64,000 nt of DNA. Origin: Gemmatimonadota bacterium. Lineage in GTDB: Bacteria > Gemmatimonadota > Gemmatimonadetes > Gemmatimonadales > Gemmatimonadaceae. Of the stretch, positions 54,165 through 62,802 are shown piece by piece. The position numbers were made by a program, and so were the translations under genes. The notes beneath the pieces are model-generated. The model searched no databases. It was not told where the DNA came from and saw only the letters and a program-made list of their open reading frames with translations. The stretch lies in assembly GCA_021298835.1 (NCBI GenBank), contig JAJTHG010000008.1:1-64000 (forward strand). The letters are read 5' to 3'. Positions within the stretch are counted from its first letter, which is position 1. Every line of letters begins with the position of its first letter.

Positions 54165-56065
54165 CAGCGGAGCTCCTCGTGGAGGCGGGCACCGACGTCG
54201 GGCCAGTCGGCGACGACCTTCTCGGGGGAGGCGAAGAAGGGGTCGGCGACGGCCAGCGACCGCGGGGTTGCTGCCGTCGTCGGCTCGAGGACGCGGTGGA
54301 CGAGCGCCGGCCCGACCGGCACGCCGGCCTCGGCGGCGGTGCGGTGGATCGCCCGGACCATCCGCTGCAGGTCGGCGGCCGACCGCCCCTCGTCGCGGGC
54401 CACGGCGGCGATGACCTCCGGCTCGGCCTCGTCCCCCAGCGCGTGGAAGAAGCGCGCCACGAGCTTCTCCCGCAGCGAGGCGTCCGGCGGCCGGAGCTCG
54501 ACGACCAGCCCCTCTTCGAGGCGCGTCCGCACCCGGTCCTCGAGGCGCGGCAGCTCGCCCGGCGCCACCTCGCACGTGACCACGACCTGCTTGCCGAATT
54601 CGCGGACCGAGTTGAGGAGGTGGAAGAGCTCCTCCTGCGAGCGCTGCTTGCCGGCGACGAACTCGATCCCGTCGAGGCAGATCACGTCCGCCGAGCGGTA
54701 GCGGGCCCGCCACCGGTCCACCGTGTCGTCGCGGAGCGCGAGGATCAGCTCCTCGCTGAAGGCCATGGCGCTGGTGCACGCCACGCGTCGGTGCGGGCCG
54801 GCCGGGTCGGCGAGGGCGTTGGCGATCGCGTGCAGGAGGTGCGTCTTCCCCGAGCCCGGCGGGCCGACGATCACGAGGGGATTGTAGCGCCCGGACGGCT
54901 CGGCGATCACGACGTCGGCCGCGCGGACGGCGAGCTGGTTCGCGTTGCCGAGGGCGAGCCCGTCGCGCGTGAGCGACGGATCGGGTTGCGGCGGCGGGGC
55001 CGTCGCGGCCAGAAGCCGGTCCACGATCGCCTCCGCCTCGCGCACCCGCTCCGGGTCGCGGAAGCAGCGCTGCGCGCCGAGGGCGGGGTCGATCGCGAGC
55101 GCCTGGCGCTCGAGCAGGCGCAGATGTTCGACGGCCGCCTCGTACATCGCGAGCAGGCCGTCCACGTCAGGGGCCTCCGGCAGCGCGGCCGCACGCCGCA
55201 GCACGCCGGTCTCCCAGCCGATCGCTCCCCACCGCTCGATCGCGTCGCCGAGCCGCGTCTTCCAGGCCGGTTCGACGTGCTGCTGCACGGCCGCCGTCAG
55301 GCGCGAGACGAAGGCGTCGAACTCGCCGCCCCCACGCTGCGCCGGCGCGGCAGCCGGCGTCACCATGCGCGTCGGCGCGGCCCCGCCGGGCTGGAGCAGC
55401 TCGCGCTCGGCGATCAGCCGGTTGAGCTGCCCCTGCAGTTCGCGAACGTTGGTGCCGTCGCGGAGCGCGAGAGCGTCGAGCTGTTCGCGGCCCACGGTGA
55501 TCCCGCGCTCCCGGCACTTGGCGTCGAGGATGGCGAGCCGCGTCTCGTAGTCCGGCGCGGCCACGTCCACCGTCAGGCCGCCGGCGAGGCGGGTGACGAG
55601 GCGCTCGTCCACGTCCGGGATCTCGTGCGGCGGACGGTCACTCGTGAGGACGATCTGCTGCCCGGCCTCCTGGAGCGCGTTGAAGAGACGCAGCAGCACC
55701 TGCTGCGTTTCCGGATGGCCGGTGAGGAACTGGATGTCGTCGAGCAGCAGCAGATCGGAGCGCTGGAGCCGTCCCGTGAGGGCCGCGAGCTGTCCCGTCG
55801 CGACGGCGTCCGCCAGCTGGCGCACCAGCTCCTCGGTCGCGAGGACCTCGACCTGCAGCGCAGGGTCGAGGTGCGTCGCGTGCGCCCCGATCGCCCCGAG
55901 CAGGTGCGTCTTGCCAAGCCCGGAGCCGCCGTAGATCACCAGCGGGTTGTACACCGCGCCCGGGCCTTCGGCGACGGCCCGTGCCGCCGCGACGGCAAGA
56001 CGGTTCGCCGGGCCGACGATGAAGTTGTCGAAGCGGTGCGACGCGCCGGCGTAGGTCACCGTCAC
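54164..56065 (-). CDS. Tandem DnaA-type AAA+ ATPase lacking the DNA-binding domain
   Basis: 633 residues from a GTG overlapping the mglA stop (GTGA). Module 1 (1-220): [14 protein letters not shown]-loop GGSGLGKT (46-53), Walker [10 protein letters not shown] (105-113), [22 protein letters not shown] (arginine-finger region) and lid [14 protein letters not shown], all in DnaA order. A helical linker (about 250-360) follows. Module 2 (365-600): P-loop GPPGSGKT (401-408), Walker [10 protein letters not shown], in which the second acid is Gly465, and [16 protein letters not shown]. No domain I and no domain IV helix-turn-helix are present, so it should not bind DnaA boxes. Context points to the chemosensory/MglA system. 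Confidence 0.88.
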   Translation of the reverse strand: MTVTYAGASHRFDNFIVGPANRLAVAAARAVAEGPGAVYNPLVIYGGSGLGKTHLLGAIGAHATHLDPALQVEVLATEELVRQLADAVATGQLAALTGRLQRSDLLLLDDIQFLTGHPETQQVLLRLFNALQEAGQQIVLTSDRPPHEIPDVDERLVTRLAGGLTVDVAAPDYETRLAILDAKCRERGITVGREQLDALALRDGTNVRELQGQLNRLIAERELLQPGGAAPTRMVTPAAAPAQRGGGEFDAFVSRLTAAVQQHVEPAWKTRLGDAIERWGAIGWETGVLRRAAALPEAPDVDGLLAMYEAAVEHLRLLERQALAIDPALGAQRCFRDPERVREAEAIVDRLLAATAPPPQPDPSLTRDGLALGNANQLAVRAADVVIAEPSGRYNPLVIVGPPGSGKTHLLHAIANALADPAGPHRRVACTSAMAFSEELILALRDDTVDRWRARYRSADVICLDGIEFVAGKQRSQEELFHLLNSVREFGKQVVVTCEVAPGELPRLEDRVRTRLEEGLVVELRPPDASLREKLVARFFHALGDEAEPEVIAAVARDEGRSAADLQRMVRAIHRTAAEAGVPVGPALVHRVLEPTTAATPRSLAVADPFFASPEKVVADWPDVGARLHEELR

Positions 56066-56661
56066 CGCTCCCCCCCCTGACTCAGCCGGCGGAGCACCAG
56101 CTCGGAGATCCCCTTGAGCGTCTCGAAGACGCCGGCACCGTGCAGCGCGTCGGCCGCGAAGTCGGGAACGTCGCGGAAGTTCAGCGCATCGCGCAGGTCC
56201 GGGACCGGCAGGATCAGCTCCGAGGGCAGGTCGCGCTTGTTGTACTGCAGCACCAGCGGCACCTCCCGCGGATCGAGCCCCTGTTCCGCCAGGTTCGCGT
56301 ACAGGTCCTGCAGCGACTCGACGTTCTCGTCGAACTGCCGGCGCTGGCTGTCGGCGACGAAGACGACGCCGTCGGCGCCCTGCAGCACGAGCTTGCGCGT
56401 AGCCTGGTAGTACACCTGACCGGGCACCGTGTAGAGCTGGAACTTGGTCGTGAAGCCGGAGATGCTGCCGAGGTCCAGCGGCAGGAAGTCGAAGAACAGG
56501 GTGCGGTCGGTCTGCGTCGCGAGCGACACCATGGTGCCCTTCCGGTCGGACGGGACCTGCTGGTAGATGTAATGCAGGTTCGACGTCTTCCCGGACCGGC
56601 CCGGTCCATAATAGACGATCTTGCACGTGATCTCGCGGGTCGAGTAGTTGACGATGGACAC
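56062..56661 (-). CDS. mglA: MglA-type small Ras-like GTPase
   Basis: 199 residues from a GTG ([19 protein letters not shown]). G1 is [10 protein letters not shown] (19-28); the switch II region reads [20 protein letters not shown], with TVPGQ in place of the classical DxxG, as in Mgl[22 protein letters not shown] and [13 protein letters not shown] (NKxD, guanine specificity) follow. In Myxococcus and Thermus MglA switches cell polarity and motility with the roadblock GAP MglB. It starts 2 bp after a roadblock gene, matching the usual mglB-mglA pairing. Confidence 0.95.
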   Translation of the reverse strand: MSIVNYSTREITCKIVYYGPGRSGKTSNLHYIYQQVPSDRKGTMVSLATQTDRTLFFDFLPLDLGSISGFTTKFQLYTVPGQVYYQATRKLVLQGADGVVFVADSQRRQFDENVESLQDLYANLAEQGLDPREVPLVLQYNKRDLPSELILPVPDLRDALNFRDVPDFAADALHGAGVFETLKGISELVLRRLSQGGER

Positions 56662-56663
56662 GG

Positions 56664-57134
56664 TCAGGCCCGTCCGAACAGCGTGGCGAGGTTCCGGTTC
56701 AGGTCGCGCTCGAACTGGTCGTTCAGGACGGGAGCGGCCCCGGCCGTCGCCGGCGCCACCGCCGCGAGGCGGGTGCGGAACTCGTCGAAGTAGAGCCGGA
56801 CGAGGCCCAGCGAGGCCGACTCGTCGAACACCGCGAGCAGCAGGAGCGTCCCCGCCGGCGTGCCCGCCGAAGCGAGGAAGAGCTGCCGCTGCGCCCCCGC
56901 GTGGTGCAGGACGCCGAACGGCTTGCCCTCGAGCTGGCGGCCGAGTTCCGACGCGGAGGCGTGGATGGCGGCGGCGAGCGCGCAGGCGCTCATCACGTCC
57001 ATCGCGCGCGTGAACCCCGACTGGCCGATCACCTGCCCGCTCGGGTGCAGCAGGAGCGCGAGCTGCACGCGCGACTCCTCGATGAAGGCGCGCAGCGGTC
57101 CTTCGGCCCATGGTTCGGTGACGGCGACGATCAT
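56664..57134 (-). CDS. Roadblock/LC7 protein, MglB candidate
   Basis: 156 residues. A roadblock fold is suggested by [68 protein letters not shown] and [18 protein letters not shown]. It lies immediately before mglA, the position of MglB, the GTPase-activating partner. A 30-residue tail ends in [11 protein letters not shown]. The ATG overlaps the previous roadblock stop (ATGA). Confidence 0.8.
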   Translation of the reverse strand: MIVAVTEPWAEGPLRAFIEESRVQLALLLHPSGQVIGQSGFTRAMDVMSACALAAAIHASASELGRQLEGKPFGVLHHAGAQRQLFLASAGTPAGTLLLLAVFDESASLGLVRLYFDEFRTRLAAVAPATAGAAPVLNDQFERDLNRNLATLFGRA

Positions 57135-57478
57135 GCCAGCGCCTCCAGCCCCTTGAGCATCTCGACACGCACGAGGCCGACGTTCGCCGTCGGCTCGGTG
57201 ACGACCACGAGCACGAGGTCGCCCCGCCCGACGGCGCAGACCCGCCCCGTCTCGGCGTCGAGCTGCAGGACTCCCGTCTCGCCGAATCCCGCCGACGTCG
57301 CCGCCTGTCGCGCGCGCCGGTAGAGCGACGCCGCCAGCGCCGCGACGACGTCGCCGCGCACGCCGACCTGCACGACCTGATCGACGACGATCCCGTCGTG
57401 CTCGCTGACGACGAGTGCGCCGGTGACGCCCCGCTGGCGGATCAATCCCCCGAGCACCGGCTGGAAAGGCGTCGTCAT
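57131..57478 (-). CDS. Short roadblock/LC7 protein
   Basis: 115 residues, a minimal roadblock domain: [71 protein letters not shown] and [16 protein letters not shown]. Likely forms homo- or heterodimers with the neighbouring roadblock proteins to act on MglA. The ATG overlaps the upstream TPR-roadblock stop (ATGA). Confidence 0.82.
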   Translation of the reverse strand: MTTPFQPVLGGLIRQRGVTGALVVSEHDGIVVDQVVQVGVRGDVVAALAASLYRRARQAATSAGFGETGVLQLDAETGRVCAVGRGDLVLVVVTEPTANVGLVRVEMLKGLEALA

Positions 57479-58299
57479 GTCGCCCCCGCGAGGAACGCGT
57501 GCGACGCGGCCAGCGCGCGGGCGAGCATCCGCCGCACGAACCCGAGCGGCGTGGTGCGGGAGGCGGCCAGCAGCACCAGGCCGTCGCCGGGCGCCGGGGC
57601 GAGCGCGACGCTTGCGCGGTCGGTCTCGAAGACGACGGACGTCCACGCGCCGAGCCCGAGGTGCCGCATCGCCCGCCCCGCTTCCTCGCCGATCCCGCTC
57701 ATCGCCGCCCCGACCTCGGCGGCGACGTCGCGCCCGTCGTGCGTCACCGACTCGCCCGCGAGCACGAGGCCGTTCGCGTCGATGAGGATGACGATGCCGG
57801 CCCCCTCGGCGGAGAGGTCCGCGAAGAGGGTCCGGGCCGGGTCCCCCGAATCCGGGGCGTCTGCCGACACCACGCCGCCGTTCCCCTGCCCCGACGCCCC
57901 CCGCTGCGCCCGCACGTACGCGAGCGCCGAGAGGTTCCGCTCGTCCGCCGGGTCCACCGCCGCCGCGGCCGCCAGATACTGCTCGGCCTCGCCCATGCGC
58001 CCCTGCTGGAAGCGCACGTAGCCCATCCCCTTCAGGGCACCGGGATGCGTCGGCGCGAGGCGGGCGACCATGTCCCACTCGTCGAAGGCGGCCTCGAGTT
58101 CCTCGCGGTCGGAGTGGACGCGGGCGAGCAGGTCGTGGGCATCGGCGAGGTGCGGATGCCGCTCGAGCCCGCGCCGGGCGATGGTGAGCGCCGCGTCGAG
58201 CTGCCCCCGCTGCCGCAGCGCCTCCCCGAGCTCGAGGAAGGCGAGACTGCCCGGGTCGGCGGCGAGGAGCGCCGAGGCGGTGGCGATGTCGTCAGACAC
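57475..58299 (-). CDS. TPR-roadblock fusion protein
   Basis: 274 residues from a GTG that overlaps the DUF4388 gene by 8 bp. Residues 1-130 are three or four TPRs (LGEALRQRGQLDAALTIARRGLERHP, GMGYVRFQQGRMGEAEQYLAAAA); a Gly/Ser linker leads to a roadblock/LC7 domain (FADLSAEGAGIVILIDANGLVLAGES, EVGAAMSGIGEEAGRAMRHLG, SVALAPAPGDGLVLLAASRTTPLGFVRRML). The fusion would dock a roadblock unit onto a TPR scaffold. Confidence 0.82.
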   Translation of the reverse strand: MSDDIATASALLAADPGSLAFLELGEALRQRGQLDAALTIARRGLERHPHLADAHDLLARVHSDREELEAAFDEWDMVARLAPTHPGALKGMGYVRFQQGRMGEAEQYLAAAAAVDPADERNLSALAYVRAQRGASGQGNGGVVSADAPDSGDPARTLFADLSAEGAGIVILIDANGLVLAGESVTHDGRDVAAEVGAAMSGIGEEAGRAMRHLGLGAWTSVVFETDRASVALAPAPGDGLVLLAASRTTPLGFVRRMLARALAASHAFLAGAT

Positions 58300-59440
58300 C
58301 GGCGTGGGCCTCCAGGAGCGAGCGCAACCGACGCGTGGTGTCGAGCACGGCGCGCACGCGATCGGACTCGAGCGCGCCGGGATTCGCGGCGAGCCAGCGG
58401 TCCCAGCGCCCGATCGCCTCGTCGAACTCGCCGCGGTTCGCGGCCGCCCACGCCAGCTCGAAGGACACCTCCTCGTCGTCCGGCGCGAGGGTGGCCGCCC
58501 GGCGGAGCTCCTCGTGCGCCTCGGCGACGCGTCCGAGGCTGCGGAGCGCGCGGGCTGCCCACATGCGCGCCGGCACCGACGCCGGGTCGGCCGCCGTCGC
58601 CGTCCGCGCGGCCGCCAGCGCCGCCTCGGCGTCGCCGTTCCCGAAGGCGTGCGCGGCGCGCGCGACGTGCGGGACCGCGTCCTCCACCGACAGCACCGAC
58701 CGGTGGCTCACCCGGTCGGGCTGGCGCAGCGTGATGACCCCCGTGGAGACGAGCCCGTACGCGATCCGCGCCACGTCGAACTCGCTGCGCGCGAGCGCCG
58801 CCGCGATCTGGCGCAGGTCGGCCTCGCCGTCGATCCGCGAGAGCGTCTCCCATTCCGACGGAAGCAGGTCGAGCAGCGTGTCGTGCCCGGGGGACGCCGG
58901 CGCGAGCGCGGGAATGAGCCCGAGGTGCGCCACCTTGTCCGCGATACGCGACCATTCGTCGATGCGCCGGGCGCCCTCCATGAGCAGCGACTCGGTCGAG
59001 ATGCGGACCGAGGCTGCGGCCGGCACGTCCGAGACGTCCCGGTCCGCGAACGAGAAGAAGCCCTCGCGCCACGACATCAGCTCGAAGACGACCTCCTCGA
59101 CCTGCATGCGCACGAACCGCTCGAGATCGCGCGGCGTCAGCACCCCCTCGTCCACCAGGATGGTCCCGAAGCGCCGCCCGTCCCGCCGCGCTGCCTGCAG
59201 GGCGAGCGCCCGCTCCAGTTCGGCCTCGGTGACCTTCCCGCTGCGCACGAGCATCGCCCCGAGCGGATGCGGGTTCGACCGGATGGACGCCCATACGACC
59301 TTGCCGCCCGAGAACCAGACGGTGCCCTCGTTGTCGCGGAGTTCGGAGGTGACGTGCAGGGCCCCCGTCTTCCGGCTCAGGTCGAGCAGCTGGAAGACGT
59401 CGTGGATGCCGAGCTCACGGAGCGGTCCTTCGATCGGCAT
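58292..59440 (-). CDS. DUF4388 (PATAN)-TPR protein, copy 2
   Basis: 382 residues, shorter than copy 1. PATAN start MPIEGPLRELGIHDVFQLLDLSRKTGALHV with GTVWFSGGKVVWASI, the helical LVRSGKVTEAELERALALQ and ILVDEGVLTPRDLERFVRMQ, then VEEVVFELMSWREGFFSF, followed by two or three TPRs from about 275. The ATG joins the upstream TPR stop as TGATG. Each copy lies on one side of the roadblock-MglA-ATPase core. Confidence 0.84.
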   Translation of the reverse strand: MPIEGPLRELGIHDVFQLLDLSRKTGALHVTSELRDNEGTVWFSGGKVVWASIRSNPHPLGAMLVRSGKVTEAELERALALQAARRDGRRFGTILVDEGVLTPRDLERFVRMQVEEVVFELMSWREGFFSFADRDVSDVPAAASVRISTESLLMEGARRIDEWSRIADKVAHLGLIPALAPASPGHDTLLDLLPSEWETLSRIDGEADLRQIAAALARSEFDVARIAYGLVSTGVITLRQPDRVSHRSVLSVEDAVPHVARAAHAFGNGDAEAALAAARTATAADPASVPARMWAARALRSLGRVAEAHEELRRAATLAPDDEEVSFELAWAAANRGEFDEAIGRWDRWLAANPGALESDRVRAVLDTTRRLRSLLEAHAGV

Positions 59441-62166
59441 CAGCCCGCTCCCGCCGCGGCGAACACGTGCTGCAGGTCGTCGGCGGAGCGCGACTCGCGC
59501 ACCGCGCGGCGTCCCCAGGGGCCGTCCGGATCGCGCGCGGACACCCGGGCCCACGCCTCGCGCGCCTCGCGCCAGCGGTGCTGCGCGGCGAGCAGCGCCC
59601 CGCGGTGGAACAGCGCCGCCGGATGGCCGGGATCGAACCGCAGCACGCGCGCGAAGGCGAAGGCCGCGTCGGCCTCGCGGCCATCGTCGAGCAGCAGTTC
59701 GCCGAGCGCGACGAGTGCGGCGAGGTGGGTCGGGTCGGCCTCGAGCAGGGCGATGAGCACCTCGCGGGCGGCCCGGCGCTGGCCGAGCGCCTGCCGAGCC
59801 GCGGCGAGCCCGAGGGCGGCCTCGCCGTACGTCGGTACCGCGGCCAGCGCCGCCTCGAACTCGGCGCTCGCCGCCTCGTGCTCGCCGTGGGCCGCCAGCA
59901 GCTGGCCGAGAGCAGTGCGCGCGCCGGCGAAGCCCGGCTCGAGCAGGATCGCCAGCCGATACACGGCGAGCGCCCCCTCCACCTCGCCGCCCTGCCGGAG
60001 CGCGTCACCGATGCGCTTGTGGACGTCGGCGCGCGCCGGGGCCAGCCGCCGGGCCTTGTCGAGCCCGCCGAGCGCCGCCGCGACGTCGCCGTCCGCCAGG
60101 CGCGTCTCGGCGAGCAGCACCAGCGCGTCGGCGTCCTCCGGCGCGGCCTGCGCGAGCCGCTCGGCCACGGGCCGTGCCTCGGGTCCGCGGCCGAGGGCCA
60201 GGAGGGCGTGTACGACCCCACGCATTGCCTCGACCGACGCCGGCGCGGCCGCCAGTGCCTGCGTGAAGCGCTCGGCCGCCTCCCCCCACGCCCCGCGCTG
60301 GGCGTAACTCTCGCCGATGATCACGAGCCCCTCGGCGGCGTCGCCGCCGCGGGCCATGATCCGCGTCGCCTCGGCTGCGGCGCGGTCGGCGAATCGCTTC
60401 GAGAGGAAGTCACGCGCCAGCGCGTAGGTCAGCGGATCGGCCTCGCCCGTCGGCGCCGCCGCCGTCGGCCGGTGCGACGGCGTGTTGAGGCGGGTGAAGA
60501 CCGCGTCGAGCAGCGCGGGGTCGAAGGCGAAGTCCTCGACGGGGCCGCTGACGCGCTTCTCGCCGCCGAGGTCCGGGAGGATCGAGAGGTCGGGGTCCTC
60601 GTGCAGCAGGTCGATGGCGAGCTCGAACTTCTGCGCGACGTAGTAGGGGTCGAGCTCGAGGGCGCGCTTGGTCTCGCGCAGCGCCCCCTCGTAGTCGCCG
60701 AGGTTCGACAGGGTGAAGCTCAGGTTGTAGTGCGCCTCCGCGTAGTCCGGCCGCGCCTGGATCGCCCGCGCGAACGCCGCGCGCGCCTCCTCGAAGCGCT
60801 TGAGCTCGGCGAGCACGAGACCGATCCCGTTCCACGCCGTCGGCTGCTCGGCCTCCGACTCGACGACGCGCCGGAACGCCTCGAGCGCGAGCTGGAGCCG
60901 CTTGCCCTTGAACAGCAGCAGCGCCAAGTTGAGCCGCGCGGTCGCGAAGGCGGGCTGCCGGTCGAGGGCGGCGCGGAAGGCGTCCACCGCCCCGTCAACA
61001 TCGCTCGCGTGGTAGCGGGCGACGCCGAGATTGTTCCACGCCAGCACGTAGGCGCGGTCGGCCTGCACGGCCCGATCGTAGCTCGCCATCGCCTCCGCGA
61101 AGCGGCCGTCCTGGTGCAGGGCGACGCCGCGTTCGTTCCACAGCTTGGGCGACTGCGGCTGGCGCGCGAGCAGGCCGTCGTAGAGCGCCACCGCCCCCAC
61201 GACGTCCTTCTGCAGCAGGTGGACCTCGGCCATCGCCTGCTCGACCAGGTCGCGATCCTCGCCCCGTTCGAGGGCGAGGCGGTACTCGCGCAGCGCGTCG
61301 GCCCAGTAGCCCTTCTGCCGGTAGGCGACGCCCAGCGCATGGTGCGCGAGCTGGCCCTCCTCGGCCACCGCGAGGCGCTGCTGCGATTTCCGCTCGGTGG
61401 CGCCGGGGAGCAGTTCCTCGTAGCGCGACGCGTTGTACCGGTCGAGCGACAGGTTGGCCTGGGCCCGGGAGAGCGACGGATTCAGCTGGATCGCCCGCTT
61501 CGTCGCCGCGCGCGCCTCGTCGTGGCGGCCGAGGTCGCCGAGCACGAACGCCAGCAGGTAGTGCGCGTCGGCCAGGTCGGGGTTGAGCGCGATCGCCTGC
61601 TGGAGGGCCGCGAGCGCCTCCTCGTCGAGCCCGCGGTTGTACGCGACCTCGCCGCGCTGGAAGTGCACCAGCGGGCTGTCCGGGTCGAGCAACGCCGCGC
61701 GCTCGAGCCAGCGCGCGGCGTCCTCGAGGTCGCCGGCGGCCTTCTCGGCCAGCGCGAGCTGGAGGATCGCGGCCAGGTCGTCGGGATGGTGCGTGAGGAG
61801 CACTCCGAACTCGGCCACCGCCTGCGGATACTGGCCGGCGAAGGCGTGCGCACGCCCGAGCTCGAAGCGCGCGTCGCGGTCGGACGGCCGGTGGCGCAGC
61901 CGCTCGCGCAACTCGGAGACCCGCCGGTCGAGGTAGCCGGTCTGGAAGTAGGCGATCTCGAGGTTGCGCCGCGCGACGTCCATGCGCGGGTCGAGCTCGA
62001 TCGCTCGGGTGAACGCCGCCACCGCCTCGTCGGTGAGCCCCTTGTAGTAGTAGAGCACGCCGAGGTTGTTGTGCGCGCCCGCATCCGACGGATCGATGCG
62101 CCGCGCGAAGCTGCGCAGCGTGTCACGATCCCTCGCCGACGAGAGGGGGGCGGCCGCGGCGGTCAC
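59440..62166 (-). CDS. Large TPR scaffold protein
   Basis: 908 residues from a GTG, nearly all TPRs (about 20 recognisable; for example NNLGVLYYYKGLTDEAVAAFTRAIELDPR, FQRGEVAYNRGLDEEALAALQQAIALNPD and ALFHRGALLAAQHRWREAREAWARV). A non-repeat stretch near 545-600 (DLSILPDLGGEKRVSGPVEDFAFDPALLD) divides it into two solenoids. No signal peptide or membrane segment. It starts 4 bp after cheC; probably the assembly platform of the system. Confidence 0.85.
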   Translation of the reverse strand: MTAAAAPLSSARDRDTLRSFARRIDPSDAGAHNNLGVLYYYKGLTDEAVAAFTRAIELDPRMDVARRNLEIAYFQTGYLDRRVSELRERLRHRPSDRDARFELGRAHAFAGQYPQAVAEFGVLLTHHPDDLAAILQLALAEKAAGDLEDAARWLERAALLDPDSPLVHFQRGEVAYNRGLDEEALAALQQAIALNPDLADAHYLLAFVLGDLGRHDEARAATKRAIQLNPSLSRAQANLSLDRYNASRYEELLPGATERKSQQRLAVAEEGQLAHHALGVAYRQKGYWADALREYRLALERGEDRDLVEQAMAEVHLLQKDVVGAVALYDGLLARQPQSPKLWNERGVALHQDGRFAEAMASYDRAVQADRAYVLAWNNLGVARYHASDVDGAVDAFRAALDRQPAFATARLNLALLLFKGKRLQLALEAFRRVVESEAEQPTAWNGIGLVLAELKRFEEARAAFARAIQARPDYAEAHYNLSFTLSNLGDYEGALRETKRALELDPYYVAQKFELAIDLLHEDPDLSILPDLGGEKRVSGPVEDFAFDPALLDAVFTRLNTPSHRPTAAAPTGEADPLTYALARDFLSKRFADRAAAEATRIMARGGDAAEGLVIIGESYAQRGAWGEAAERFTQALAAAPASVEAMRGVVHALLALGRGPEARPVAERLAQAAPEDADALVLLAETRLADGDVAAALGGLDKARRLAPARADVHKRIGDALRQGGEVEGALAVYRLAILLEPGFAGARTALGQLLAAHGEHEAASAEFEAALAAVPTYGEAALGLAAARQALGQRRAAREVLIALLEADPTHLAALVALGELLLDDGREADAAFAFARVLRFDPGHPAALFHRGALLAAQHRWREAREAWARVSARDPDGPWGRRAVRESRSADDLQHVFAAAGAG

Positions 62167-62170
62167 GACG

Positions 62171-62794
62171 TCACGCCAGCTTGAGCGTGCGAAGGATCGC
62201 CAGCAGCGACGGGCCGTCCGGCAGCAGCAGGAAGAAACCGCGCAGCACCTCGCCGAGGTCCGTCATGCGGAACTCGCTCTCGACGCACACGACCGGGTCG
62301 CGCGCGGACCCGAACTGCAGGTAGGCGCCCTCGAGCAGCGCGTGCGACATGTCGATCGCCAGCGACGGCGGCGACGGCAGCAGCATCATGCCCATGAACT
62401 CGGACAGGGCGCTCAGGTACTGACCGGAGAGGATGTTCCCCGCCTCGCGGATTGCCGACTGCTCGAGCTCCCCGAGCCCCGACGCGCTGCCCTTCGGACG
62501 GCGGAGCATCAGCTCGGCCAGCCTGATGGCGGTGGCCGACGGGAAGACGAGCAGGGTCCGCCCCGTCAGGTCGCCGAGCATGTGCAGCAGCACGCCGGCG
62601 GCCGGTTCCTCGGGACCGCTCACGTGCGGGGGCACGTCCTCGAGCGGGGCGATGAAGATCCGCGGCACCGAGATCATGATCGTCTGGCCCGTCATCTGCG
62701 AAAGCGCCGTCGCCGCGTGCCCCGCGCCGATGTTCGCGACCTCGCGGAGCCCGTCGAGCTGCTGGGCGGTCAGGTGCAGTACCGGGTCGTCCAT
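62171..62794 (-). CDS. cheC: CheC-type CheY-P phosphatase
   Basis: 207 residues. Two complete phosphatase motifs of the form [DS]xxxExxN-x22-P are visible: DGLREVANIGAGHAATALSQ and SAIREAGNILSGQYLSALSE, each followed by the Pro at the right distance. The protein dephosphorylates phosphorylated CheY-type regulators and binds CheD, which is encoded downstream in the same chain. It begins 8 bp after cheA. The cognate CheY is not in the window. Confidence 0.93.
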   Translation of the reverse strand: MDDPVLHLTAQQLDGLREVANIGAGHAATALSQMTGQTIMISVPRIFIAPLEDVPPHVSGPEEPAAGVLLHMLGDLTGRTLLVFPSATAIRLAELMLRRPKGSASGLGELEQSAIREAGNILSGQYLSALSEFMGMMLLPSPPSLAIDMSHALLEGAYLQFGSARDPVVCVESEFRMTDLGEVLRGFFLLLPDGPSLLAILRTLKLA

Positions 62795-62802
62795 CGGTCG
62801 CC

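Noticed and set aside
54164-56065. Replication initiator DnaA or Hda
   Set aside because: Two AAA+ modules, no domain I or IV, and Che/Mgl context; Hda is a single short module.
59467-62184. Long plus-strand open frame opposite the 908-residue TPR gene
   Set aside because: It is an Arg/Val/Gly-rich antisense shadow with no domain; long antisense frames are expected in DNA this GC-rich. The same applies to long plus-strand frames opposite recG, the dcw genes and the lipoprotein.
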